Origin: Bog-257 sp963846715
GTDB taxonomy: Bacteria; Acidobacteriota; Terriglobia; Terriglobales; Acidobacteriaceae
Length of the DNA: 64,000 bases
Direction: 5' to 3'
NCBI GenBank assembly: GCA_963846715.1
Contig: CAWJXA010000004.1
Coordinates: 330,740 to 394,739, forward strand
Every line of letters begins with the position of its first letter. Positions within the stretch are counted from its first letter, which is position 1. A model generated the notes under the pieces. It searched no databases, was not told the DNA's origin, and saw only the letters and a program-made list of their open reading frames with translations. The translations under genes were made by a program, and so were the position numbers. Of this stretch, positions 17,673 to 25,658 are shown in pieces.

Positions 17673-17692
17673 AGGGAGCTTCCTAACGCTTT

Positions 17693-17705
17693 ACAATAGT
17701 ATTGT
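17693..17705. promoter_or_regulatory. Putative HigA operator
   Basis: ACAATA-G-TATTGT, a perfect 6-1-6 inverted repeat located 25 bases before the higB start. HigA antitoxins repress their own operon through dyads at this position, so autoregulation is a reasonable inference. Confidence 0.55.
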
Positions 17706-17729
17706 GTTGCATTAGGATCCGGGCCAGCG

Positions 17730-18011
17730 ATGATAGCCAGTTTTAGCGATAGCGAGACACAGAACTTGTGGCGCTCGGGCAAGAGTCGTCGCCTACCTGC
17801 TGCTTTGCACCGGAGGGCGTTCAAGAAACTCGCCATCTTAAATGCGGCCGTCACGCTCGACAACCTAAGCGTGCCGCCAGGGAATCGACTGGAAATGCTT
17901 CGCGGCGACCGAGCAGGACAGCACGCCATTCGGATCAACGATCAATACCGGATCTGTTTTGTATGGCGCGATGGCAACGCCTTTGATGTTGAAATCGTGG
18001 ATTATCACTAG
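17730..18011 (+). CDS. higB: HigB-type toxin of the RelE superfamily
   Basis: 93 residues, the usual HigB length. Typical features: a basic N-terminal helix region (WRSGKSRRLP), then AFKKLAILNAA, PGNRLEMLRGDRAGQHAIRI and the closing beta hairpin NDQYRICFVWRDGNAFDVEI. HigB toxins cut mRNA at the ribosome. The C-terminal YRICFVW and VEIVDYH strands match the family. The antitoxin gene follows within 20 bases, in the reversed toxin-first order that is characteristic of hig modules. It is placed just after the two-component genes and is probably a separate transcript, because a dyad precedes it. Confidence 0.92.
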   Translation: MIASFSDSETQNLWRSGKSRRLPAALHRRAFKKLAILNAAVTLDNLSVPPGNRLEMLRGDRAGQHAIRINDQYRICFVWRDGNAFDVEIVDYH

Positions 18012-18028
18012 AGAGTGAGGTGGGACAG

Positions 18029-18349
18029 ATGTCCAAGGCACGAAAGAAGGTTTTTGCGGTTCACGCGGGAGAGATTCTTAAGACTGAATTCATGGATCCT
18101 ATGGGCATTACCGCCTATGAACTTTCGAAAACGTTGAATTTCCCGGGTATTTATGAGGTTGTGCGGGGAAAGCGGTCGATCAGCGCGGATACAGCGATTC
18201 GACTAGGGAAGTATTTCGGACTCCCCGCGCAGTTTTGGCTCAACCTTCAGAATGACTACGATCTGAGGCTCGCCGAGGGCGGCGGCGCCGGAAAAGGAAT
18301 CCAGCCTCGGCAGATCGACCGCCGACCCTCACTGACTGGGGCACGCTGA
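18029..18349 (+). CDS. higA: HigA-type antitoxin (XRE family)
   Basis: 106 residues from ATG 18029, which has GAGGTGGG upstream; a GTG at 18020 lies within that site and is less likely. Helix-turn-helix of the HigA/VapI type: HAGEILKTEFMDPMGITAYELSKTLN, then VVRGKRSISADTAIRLGKYF and the FWLNLQNDYDLRLA signature. The antitoxin neutralises HigB and represses the operon. Its last 20 residues (QPRQIDRRPSLTGAR) are less conserved in the family and may be a read-through tail; the canonical end is near DYDLRLA plus a short helix. Confidence 0.92.
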   Translation: MSKARKKVFAVHAGEILKTEFMDPMGITAYELSKTLNFPGIYEVVRGKRSISADTAIRLGKYFGLPAQFWLNLQNDYDLRLAEGGGAGKGIQPRQIDRRPSLTGAR

Positions 18350-18587
18350 CCAGTGGTTACTTCGCGCTCTCACTACTGCAAAGTGCGACGGTTACCTGCA
18401 AAACGCAGGGGTCAGAACTTCCGCAATCTGCACTGCTCGGCTAACTCCCTTTAGAATTACAGCCCCTTTCGGGAACCGATTTGCCCCATACGTGCACCAG
18501 CAAGAGTGGAGCACGATGCCGTAAGGCAGTGGCCGGTGGTTAGTGAATAGTGGATAGCTCCAGCGCCAGGCCAACGAAGGAGGCTTT

Positions 18588-19253
18588 ATGTCAATCCTAT
18601 TTGTCCTGCTTACATTCCTTCTCATTCTTACTGTCATGTATTTCCGTCGTCCGCAAGAGGCGGCTGCAACCCTGCAAGTGGCGCCGGCCAAAAAGCTGAA
18701 TGCGCCAGTCATGTTGAAGCACGGAGGCTTTGATGTTCCTGAAGGTTACGCCTTCCATCCTGGCCACACCTGGGTTATGGACGAAGGCCGGCAGAACGCC
18801 CGCGTGGGTATCGATGCCTTTGCCGGAAACCTTATCGGCAAGATCGACTCCATCGAGATCGCCGATCTCAACCGCTGGGTGCGCCAGGGACAGAAGCTGT
18901 GCACCGTGACTCGCGAAGGGCAAAACATCGATCTGCTGTCGCCCATCGAAGGTGTGATGATCTCAGTCAACCACGAAGTGTTGAAGAACCCCAACCTCGT
19001 CGTGGATGACCCCTACAAGAACGGTTGGCTGTGCATGGTGAAGGCACCCGAGCTTTCCACTAACGTAAAGAACCTTTTGAGCGGGCCCATCGTTCCGGCA
19101 TGGATGCAGAACAGCCTGGCTCGCGTTGGCGCAATGATGCAGCAACTCAATCCCGCTCTGGCCCAGGACGGCGGCTTGCCGGTCAAGGGCTTGCTCTTTC
19201 AGGTGGATGCCAGCACGCAGCAGCAGCTGGCGAAAGAATTCTTCCTGACATAG
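18588..19253 (+). CDS. Membrane-anchored H-protein-like domain without the lipoyl lysine
   Basis: 221 residues. Residues 2-18 form a membrane anchor (ILFVLLTFLLILTVMYF). Residues about 50-155 match the glycine cleavage H-protein fold: HPGHTWVMDEG, VGIDAFAGNLIGKI, then VNHEVLKNPNLVVDDPYKNGWL, which parallels the H-protein VNEAL...NSDPYGEGW region. The hairpin that normally presents the lipoyl lysine (ESVKA type) reads TREGQNID at 108-115 with no lysine, so lipoylation is unlikely. The remaining 65 residues are unlike H protein. A ferredoxin-like gene starts 31 bases later and a HybB-like gene follows, so it is probably a structural or scaffold subunit of a redox complex. AAGGAGG precedes the ATG. 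Confidence 0.8.
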   Translation: MSILFVLLTFLLILTVMYFRRPQEAAATLQVAPAKKLNAPVMLKHGGFDVPEGYAFHPGHTWVMDEGRQNARVGIDAFAGNLIGKIDSIEIADLNRWVRQGQKLCTVTREGQNIDLLSPIEGVMISVNHEVLKNPNLVVDDPYKNGWLCMVKAPELSTNVKNLLSGPIVPAWMQNSLARVGAMMQQLNPALAQDGGLPVKGLLFQVDASTQQQLAKEFFLT

Positions 19254-19284
19254 CGCTGATCGGAAAGGACAACGGAGAATCCCC

Positions 19285-20058
19285 ATGGCAAGACAAAAAG
19301 CAATGTTGATCGACATCAAGCGCTGCATCGGATGCCTGAGTTGCGAGACGGCTTGCAAACAACTTCATGGCTTCAGCCCCGACCCCGAACCCACGCTCTC
19401 CGACACTGCCTTCACCGTGGTCGAGACGCGCGGCGACAAGTTCGTTCGCAAAATTTGTATGCACTGCAACGATCCAGCTTGCGCTTCGGCCTGTCCTGTT
19501 GGCGCGATCGGCAAGAGCCCGCTGGGCCCGGTGGTGTACAACGCCGACAAATGCATCGGCTGCCGCTATTGCATGCTGGCGTGCCCCTACCAGGTGCCGC
19601 GCTACCAGTGGACCAAGCTCGCGCCCTTCGTCAAGAAGTGCGACATGTGCTCCGACCGCATTAAGGCTGGCAAGTCCACCGCCTGTGCGGAAGCTTGTCC
19701 GGTGCAGGCGACCATCTTTGGCGACCGCGACGATCTGATTACCGAAGCCTGGAACCGCATCCGCGCTGACTCGTCGTACGTGCCCCGGATCTACGGACTG
19801 GAAGAACTCGGTGGCGGAAATGTCTTCTTCGTCTCCGACGTTGCCTTCGAGAAGCTGGGATTCAAGCCGGCCCCCACGGGCAATCAGCCCATGCCGACGC
19901 TCACCGCTAGCGCCCTAGGCGACTCGCCCAAAGTTGTGATTATGGGTGGCACCATTCTTTCGGCGCTGTACTGGGTCACGCAGCGGCGCCGTGAAGTGGC
20001 CCTAGCTGAAGCCGAAGAGAAAGCCACCATCAACCGCATTAAAGGGGAAAGGAGCTAG
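19285..20058 (+). CDS. HybA-like protein with four [4Fe-4S] motifs and a C-terminal membrane helix
   Basis: 257 residues. Four cysteine clusters of the DmsB/HybA arrangement: CIGCLSCETAC (from C14), CMHCNDPACASACP, CIGCRYCMLACP, and CDMCSDRIKAG...CAEACP. Residues 217-233 (VVIMGGTILSALYWVTQ) form a C-terminal anchor followed by a charged tail. Unlike E. coli HybA there is no Tat signal peptide, so the clusters would sit on the cytoplasmic side. It would pass electrons between a soluble or membrane partner and quinones through the HybB-like subunit encoded 2 bases downstream. No hydrogenase or molybdopterin catalytic gene is in the window. Confidence 0.9.
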   Translation: MARQKAMLIDIKRCIGCLSCETACKQLHGFSPDPEPTLSDTAFTVVETRGDKFVRKICMHCNDPACASACPVGAIGKSPLGPVVYNADKCIGCRYCMLACPYQVPRYQWTKLAPFVKKCDMCSDRIKAGKSTACAEACPVQATIFGDRDDLITEAWNRIRADSSYVPRIYGLEELGGGNVFFVSDVAFEKLGFKPAPTGNQPMPTLTASALGDSPKVVIMGGTILSALYWVTQRRREVALAEAEEKATINRIKGERS

Positions 20059-20060
20059 CC

Positions 20061-21245
20061 ATGATCGCGCGAATCAAATCGGAAATAACTTTATGGCGCG
20101 TCATTGTAGCCATCATACTTACTACCGGTCTTTATGCGACCTACGTTCGTTTTTTCGAGGGATTCAGGGCCAGTACTAACCTGAGCGACCAGATGCCTTG
20201 GGGCCTGTGGGTCGGTCTAGGTACGCTCTGCGGTGTCGGACTTTCCGCTGCCGGTTTCGGCATCAGTGCCGCGGTTTACCTGCTTGGCATGGAGCGCTAC
20301 CGGCCCATTCTACGGTCGGCAATCCTGATTTCATTTCTGGGCTACCTCACCGTCATGGTCGGTTATCTCTACGAGATTGGCCTGCCCTGGCGATTCTGGC
20401 ATCCCATCGTGATGTGGAACCACCGCTCGGTTTTGTTCGATGTGTGCATCTGTATCATGACCTATACCACCGTGCTAACGTTTGAGTTCGCGCCGGCCGT
20501 CATAGAGAAGCTGCCGTGGAAGGCATTTCGCGAAACCGTGCTGCACTATCACCACAAGATTCTTATCGCGGTCGTACTAGCTGGGGTGCTGCTTTCCTCC
20601 ATGCATCAGTCGTATCTGGGGGGCCTATTCCTGATCGCGCGCGGCAAGATTCATCCCTTGTGGTATTCGCAGTACATGCACGCCTTGTTCTATCTTTCCG
20701 CCATTCCCGCGGGGCTGGCGCTGACCGTGATGGCGATCTACCTGTGCATGCGTTCGCTGAATGTGCGGATTGATTTCAGCATTCTTAGCGACTGCGGACG
20801 CATGATTCAATTGTTGCTGATTGTGTATGCCTTCTTCAAATTGCTCGACCTGGTTTCGAACCAGGCGCTAGGCTATGCCTTCCAGCGCACCAACGAAGCC
20901 GGATACTTCTGGCTGGAGGTCGTGCTCTTCCTGGCGATTCCGATCCTCCTCTTGAGTTACAACAGTGTGCGCTCCAATCCCGAGCGCCTCTATTGGACCT
21001 CGGCCATCGTTGTAGCAGGATTTATGGTTGACCGGCTGAACGTGTCGATCAACTCCCTGCAGACGGCCATGGGAACGCACTATGTGCCGAAGTGGACGGA
21101 GTTGGCGTCGAGCGTCCTGGTCATTGCAGCCGGAGTGCTCGCGTTCCGTTACGCGGTGATCTACCTCGACATTCTTCCCAAGGCGGTCACCATCAAACCA
21201 TCGACTCGCTGGATGTCCAACGGAGGTTTGCCGGCGCAGGCGTGA
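20061..21245 (+). CDS. HybB/NrfD-type integral membrane subunit
   Basis: 394 residues, close to E. coli HybB in length. About ten hydrophobic helices are visible, for example VIVAIILTTGLYATYVRFFEG, WVGLGTLCGVGLSAAGFG and AIPILLLSYNSV. The early block DQMPWGLWVGLGTLCGVGLSA is typical of HybB/NrfD quinone-interacting subunits. Family members carry electrons between Fe-S partner and the quinone pool, without heme. It starts 2 bases after the Fe-S gene, with AAAGGAG upstream, so the three genes form one unit that ends at a strong terminator. The missing partner enzyme must be encoded elsewhere. Confidence 0.9.
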   Translation: MIARIKSEITLWRVIVAIILTTGLYATYVRFFEGFRASTNLSDQMPWGLWVGLGTLCGVGLSAAGFGISAAVYLLGMERYRPILRSAILISFLGYLTVMVGYLYEIGLPWRFWHPIVMWNHRSVLFDVCICIMTYTTVLTFEFAPAVIEKLPWKAFRETVLHYHHKILIAVVLAGVLLSSMHQSYLGGLFLIARGKIHPLWYSQYMHALFYLSAIPAGLALTVMAIYLCMRSLNVRIDFSILSDCGRMIQLLLIVYAFFKLLDLVSNQALGYAFQRTNEAGYFWLEVVLFLAIPILLLSYNSVRSNPERLYWTSAIVVAGFMVDRLNVSINSLQTAMGTHYVPKWTELASSVLVIAAGVLAFRYAVIYLDILPKAVTIKPSTRWMSNGGLPAQA

Positions 21246-21285
21246 GAAAGCAGGGGCTAGGGATTAGGGGATAGTGAATTGGGTA

Positions 21286-21321
21286 CCCCATCCAAGCTGG
21301 TTTTGCTTGGATGGGGATTTT
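21286..21321 (+). terminator. Rho-independent terminator of the electron-transfer unit
   Basis: Perfect 12-bp stem CCCCATCCAAGC / GCTTGGATGGGG (21286-21297 and 21305-21316) with a 7-base loop, followed by ATTTTT. It lies 41 bases after the HybB-like stop. Confidence 0.92.
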
Positions 21322-21337
21322 TCGCTTAACTCCATAA

Positions 21338-21988
21338 CTAGGTCGCGTCTTGGATGTTTTCCTCGATGTTTTCTATCTCCCGCCACCGTTCTCGGCAGGA
21401 ATGGCACACCCACCTCTTGCGACGAAGAGGAATTGGCGCCAGAAGGTATGCGCTGATCCAGGCGACAGGCTGATTCAAGTTCTCAAAAGCGACATCCAGC
21501 GACTGACATTTCGGACAGCGCGGCTGCTCGTACGGTCCGATACCCTCTACCAAGAACTCTTCGGGGATGGACTGCTCTAAAAGATCTAGCGCCGCATCAG
21601 CGTCTTCCTGCTTAACGCACAGCTTAATGCCACCAACCAGGTTCGAATAAAACCAGTCCATTCGGATCATATTGTCGTCGACCAGGAAGGATTCGATTTC
21701 CGCAGAGTCCAACGCACCTTTGGCCAACAGCGCTTCGTGCAGATCTCTGAACTGGCGAATGCTAACGACGTCAGCTAATTCAGCTGAATCGCGTTCCGGA
21801 TTCGCGCCAATGTCTGACACGCCATTTTCTTCCAGGCGCCTGCGAGCGAGCTCATCCGTCAGAGCCTGGCGCGCCGCATCGGTCAGATCGGCCGAATCTG
21901 CGGCAATGGCCTCTAGCTCACCGTCTGACAATCCGGCGTAGAGCTTGGTAAGGCGCTGCTGCTCTTCTTCGGGGTCTTGACGTGCCAT
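21338..21988 (-). CDS. DUF2007-like protein with zinc-ribbon-type cysteines
   Basis: 216 residues. The middle part (about 85-150: ALLAKGALDSAEIESFLVD, GGIKLCVKQEDADAALDLLE) is the DUF2007 putative signal-transducing fold. After it comes CPKCQSLDV and, after a hydrophobic stretch (NQPVAWISAYLLAPIPL), VCHSCRERW; the two CxxC pairs could hold zinc. The N-terminal 60 residues are helical and Ala/Asp rich (GLSDGELEAIAADSADLTDAARQALTDEL in register with many acidobacterial proteins of this type). It starts 2 bases after the SpoIIE phosphatase stop, so the two genes are translationally close and likely work together. Function unknown. Confidence 0.75.
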   Translation of the reverse strand: MARQDPEEEQQRLTKLYAGLSDGELEAIAADSADLTDAARQALTDELARRRLEENGVSDIGANPERDSAELADVVSIRQFRDLHEALLAKGALDSAEIESFLVDDNMIRMDWFYSNLVGGIKLCVKQEDADAALDLLEQSIPEEFLVEGIGPYEQPRCPKCQSLDVAFENLNQPVAWISAYLLAPIPLRRKRWVCHSCRERWREIENIEENIQDAT

Positions 21989-21990
21989 AG

Positions 21991-24588
21991 CTATCGTCCC
22001 CGCGCCACGATCAGTGTCATATCGTCGGCCTGCTCGTCGGGACTGAACCGCTGGACCTCGTCAAGAATGCCATCCATAATCTCGTCTGCTGACTGCTGCT
22101 GATATCTCCTGGCCACGGCAATCAGTCGGTCTTCGCCGAACTCCTCGCTATCGCTCTCGTCTCTCTCGCCCGCCTCAGAAACACCATCGGTATAAATCAC
22201 CAGCGCATCGCCCGGAGCCAGTTGGTTCTCAGCCACGCTGCAATCCCACTCTTCGAATAGTCCCAATACGGTTGCATTGGCATTCAGTCGCTCCAGTTCG
22301 CCTGTCGCTCGCAAGAGTATTGGCGGATTGTGCCCGCAGTTGACGTAACGCAAGCGCCGCGTCTCGTCGTCGTACACGGCAAAGAACGTAGTCGCATAAT
22401 TATTGCTTTCCGTGTTCTTGAAGAACAAGTAGTTGACGGAGCGCAGTAAACGGGGGATGTCTTCCAACGCCAGAGCATATTGACCGCGTAGGTTGGCCTG
22501 CAGGTTGGCCATCAGCAACGCGGCCGACATTCCTTTGCCGGCAATATCGGCCAGCACCAGCCCAAGACGTCCCGAACCCAGATCGAGAAAGTCGTAATAG
22601 TCGCCGCCCACAGCACGCGTTTGGATGCATTTGCCGGCGCAGTCCAGGGTTCGCAACGAGGGCGACTGCTGCGGCAGTAGCCGGCTCTGTACCTGGCGCG
22701 CATATTGCATTTCCTGCGCACTGCGCCGCTCCGCTTCCATGGTTGCGGCCATGCGCTCAGCCAGCGAGATACTTCGCATGGCAATGCCGGCCTGGCTCGC
22801 AACGGAAGCCAGCAGGCGTTTGTCTCCCATGGAGTAAGGTTCCTCGGAAAGCCGTGGCCCTAGTACCGCGACTCCCTGCAATTGCCCCTCGCTCGATCCG
22901 CGAATCGGCACCAGGCACTCCGCTTGCAACGGCTCCAATTCGGTGCCATGCATGGCTTCAGGGAGAAGTTCCAAGGGTTCGCGTCGCTCCGCTAATTCCG
23001 CGACTCCGGCAGCGCCCTTCGACAGGCTCCTCGCTTCGGCGGGAGGATCCCCCGCGTAAGCCTGCAGGTGCCCGTTGCCGGCCTCCAGGTATACATACAT
23101 CGAGCTGGGATGCAGCGCGTCCTGAATCTGGTCGTGCAGCAACGCCGCCAACCCTTCGCGGCTGCTCACGGTAAGGGTCTTCGCGGCCAGGTTCTCCAGG
23201 ATCTGCTGCGCGTCGTAAGAACTGCGAAAGAAGGCCCGGTCCAGCCGCGTTCGCACCCGCCGGTGGACCTGGGTTGCACCCGAGATCAGGAGCACGCCGA
23301 AGGTCGCACCGATGGGAATCGCCGCCTTCGACCCCGCCGAGAAATGACGCGAGAACGCCTGCCCGAACCAGATTGTCAGCCCCACCGAGATCGAGAGTAT
23401 GAGAATCACGAACCCGCGCTCCACCAGGAAGTAACGGGCACTCCGTTTCAGCAGCACCGGAAGCTCCATGACCCGGTGCTTTACCACGGCGTAGGCGAAA
23501 GAAATCGGGAACAAGAACAAGAAAATAACTTTTGTAAACTGTATCCAGAACGGAGTATGAACGACATACAGGTCGGACACGAGCGCGACTGTGACGGCAG
23601 GGGTAATGCCCACCACGGTTCCCCACAGAATTACCTTGAGCTTGCGCTTGTCTTCCTTGTTGGAGGCGCTGAGAACGTTTAAGACGAGGGAAAGCAGACC
23701 GAGGAGGATGCTTCCATATCCCAGGACCAGTCTGGCGTTGTCCCAGACCCTTTTTCCGGCGAGGTTCTTGAGGAACGGCAATACGTCGGAATTGCCATTG
23801 CTTATTCCACCTAGGCAAAGACAAGCGGTTAGAGCTAGAAGCAGCCACTTGAGCCACGGAGCTTTGCGCTCAATCGGTGAACGCGTGGGAAAGACGGCGA
23901 ATAGGAAGTAGAAGAGTCCGGGCAGCAAGGAATCGAAGATGGTCCGATAGGCGTAGAGGAAGACCCGGAGGCCGTGTGGTGCTACGGCAACCGGATCTGG
24001 GATGCTGGAGGCGGCAATGAAAGCCGCAAAAACCAGGGCCAGCAGCCACGCATTGGGGTCCTTGATGCGCAGAAACAAGACCACGAGTCCGACAACAAGA
24101 AAAAGAATGGGGTAGGAGTTCAGTATCAGGTCCGCCAGCCGTTGGGTCAGCGGTACCTTGTCGCCCCTGCCCATGGCGGCCCGAAACGTCCCGGTGATGA
24201 GCAACGGCAGCGGCTGTCCTGCACGCGCAACCTTCAAGACCACCTGATCGCCGGGTCGTGCCGCTAGCCAAACATCTTGCAGAATTCCCGAGCAGGAAGC
24301 TTCCGAAGTTAAGGCCCGACCGTTGAGAGCAGTGATAAGGTCGTGTGCCCTTAACCCCGATCTTTCGGCCGGGCTATTCTTGTATACATCAGTGATTTCG
24401 ATGCCGTTTGGAGTTGGTTTCGTATCGATGCCAAGCTCAACCGTGCCTTTCCGGATGTAATACATCCACGCGGCGCTGTATAGCAGGGTCGCCGTAGCGA
24501 AGATGATCGCAAGCGCCACTACCACTGGCCGGCGATGGCGCGATTGGATGGCCGGTGCGGCCAGGGCGGGTTGAACGACTGTAGACAT
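21991..24588 (-). CDS. Membrane SpoIIE-type Ser/Thr phosphatase with PDZ and GAF domains
   Basis: 865 residues. One N-terminal membrane helix (VVVALAIIFATATLLYSAAW, about 26-45), then a PDZ domain (IEITDVYKNSPAERSGLRAHDLITALNG), then seven or so helices (about 150-390), a GAF domain (about 450-600) and a C-terminal PP2C-like SpoIIE domain (about 630-865). The phosphatase metal sites are visible: GGDYYDFLDL, LVLADIAGKGMSAAL, NCGHNPPIL, YTDGVSEA and DDMTLIVARG. Such proteins dephosphorylate anti-sigma-factor antagonists or similar regulators. The PDZ plus membrane part would sense peptide or membrane state. Downstream and tightly linked is the DUF2007-like gene. Confidence 0.88.
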   Translation of the reverse strand: MSTVVQPALAAPAIQSRHRRPVVVALAIIFATATLLYSAAWMYYIRKGTVELGIDTKPTPNGIEITDVYKNSPAERSGLRAHDLITALNGRALTSEASCSGILQDVWLAARPGDQVVLKVARAGQPLPLLITGTFRAAMGRGDKVPLTQRLADLILNSYPILFLVVGLVVLFLRIKDPNAWLLALVFAAFIAASSIPDPVAVAPHGLRVFLYAYRTIFDSLLPGLFYFLFAVFPTRSPIERKAPWLKWLLLALTACLCLGGISNGNSDVLPFLKNLAGKRVWDNARLVLGYGSILLGLLSLVLNVLSASNKEDKRKLKVILWGTVVGITPAVTVALVSDLYVVHTPFWIQFTKVIFLFLFPISFAYAVVKHRVMELPVLLKRSARYFLVERGFVILILSISVGLTIWFGQAFSRHFSAGSKAAIPIGATFGVLLISGATQVHRRVRTRLDRAFFRSSYDAQQILENLAAKTLTVSSREGLAALLHDQIQDALHPSSMYVYLEAGNGHLQAYAGDPPAEARSLSKGAAGVAELAERREPLELLPEAMHGTELEPLQAECLVPIRGSSEGQLQGVAVLGPRLSEEPYSMGDKRLLASVASQAGIAMRSISLAERMAATMEAERRSAQEMQYARQVQSRLLPQQSPSLRTLDCAGKCIQTRAVGGDYYDFLDLGSGRLGLVLADIAGKGMSAALLMANLQANLRGQYALALEDIPRLLRSVNYLFFKNTESNNYATTFFAVYDDETRRLRYVNCGHNPPILLRATGELERLNANATVLGLFEEWDCSVAENQLAPGDALVIYTDGVSEAGERDESDSEEFGEDRLIAVARRYQQQSADEIMDGILDEVQRFSPDEQADDMTLIVARGR

Positions 24589-24674
24589 GGCTGGCGCTTG
24601 TGCGTAAGGCTAGTTTAGTCCATCCCCGACGCTGAATTCTGCATCTCCCTTCAAAGTACATGGAGGAAATTTCG

Positions 24675-25172
24675 ATGCCAGAGAAAGAAACATTAGAGCG
24701 GGCGCGTGAAGATGAACGCGAAGGGAAGTCGCCCGGCACCCAGGCCGGCGAATTCGTCAGGGAGGAAATGGACCACATCCGCGAAGGCAAACACGGTGCC
24801 GCTTCAACCAAGCAGGCAATTGCCATTGGATTGTCGAAGGCGCGCCGGGCTGGCGTAAATTTGCCGCCGCCAAAGCAAGGGAAGGCCTCGGCCGCAACTC
24901 GTACAAAAGCAGAACGCGACGTGCGCCAAGGAGAGTCATCGACCAAGAAGAAAACTTCCGCCAAACGTTCGCGAGCGGTCAGTGGCGTGTTGAAGCGGGA
25001 GGGCCATCGAGCAGCCTCTCGTGCGTCGTTGTCGAAGCAGGCTCGTGAGTCCGCTCGCGCGCGTGGGAGTGCCGCTCGGAAGGCGGCAGCTAAGAAAGCC
25101 TCCCGCACCAAGGGCGCCGAGGGGCGGAAGCGGGCGGCCCGCAAGGCAGCTCGGACCAGAAGCCGCGGCTGA
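24675..25172 (+). CDS. Histone H1-like basic protein (DUF6496-type N-terminus)
   Basis: 165 residues from ATG 24675, which follows GGAGGAAATTTCG; an in-frame ATG at 24660 overlaps that ribosome site. The N-terminal 70 residues (AREDEREGKSPGTQAGEFV, HIREGKHGAASTKQAIAIGL, SKARRAGV) are conserved in small stress-associated bacterial proteins. The rest is almost only Lys, Arg, Ala and Ser (KAAAKKASRTKGAEGRK), like the tail of histone H1 or of mycobacterial Hup. This should bind DNA or RNA without specificity and condense it. It is divergent from the phosphatase gene. The expression control is not visible. Confidence 0.78.
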   Translation: MPEKETLERAREDEREGKSPGTQAGEFVREEMDHIREGKHGAASTKQAIAIGLSKARRAGVNLPPPKQGKASAATRTKAERDVRQGESSTKKKTSAKRSRAVSGVLKREGHRAASRASLSKQARESARARGSAARKAAAKKASRTKGAEGRKRAARKAARTRSRG

Positions 25173-25658
25173 ATTCTCGATTTGGGAAATTCTTGTCAAG
25201 CCCCACAAACGTGGCAAAAATCTCTGTAACCCATTGCTGGCGCTTGAATAGAAAAATATCCGAAATCGTGTCCAAACCTGCCAAAACGTGCTGCAATGTA
25301 ATTAGAGAGTCAGGGGAGAGATGTTCTCCTTCCTGACTCTTCTGTCTTGGAGCCAGCTTCTTCCGAGTGGAGTTCATTTGGCCACTGAGAAGGCCTGAAG
25401 ACGAGCGTTGAAGGTAGGTTCCTTTAGGTTCGCCGGTGGGGAAGTCTTTCATTGCGTTCTCTCGAGCGGCCTTAGCCGGCGAGGTATCCGCTTTTCAGAC
25501 CAAGGCCGCTGACATCTGCACTCCCGCAAAGTTGTATTCCTCACGGGGACGATCCGCTCCCTGCTCTTGCCATTGCGAGTAAAATTAAACCACTCGCTCA
25601 AGGATGGCGTCATTTACCGGATTCGTCCGGTCGTGATTCATACGGGTAAATAATTCAA
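25173..25658. other. Intergenic region with a long hairpin
   Basis: No credible gene. 25306-25340 forms a stem-loop: AGAGTCAGG (25306-25314) with CCTGACTCT (25332-25340), extended by GGAGA / TCTCC inside. No T-tract follows, so it is a weak terminator candidate for the histone-like gene or an mRNA structure. The last 100 bases must hold the promoter of the ccmF-like gene, whose Shine-Dalgarno is poor. Confidence 0.5.

Noticed and set aside
25090..25452. 120-residue minus-strand frame
   Set aside because: It overlaps the basic protein gene and looks like the reverse of its repetitive codons.
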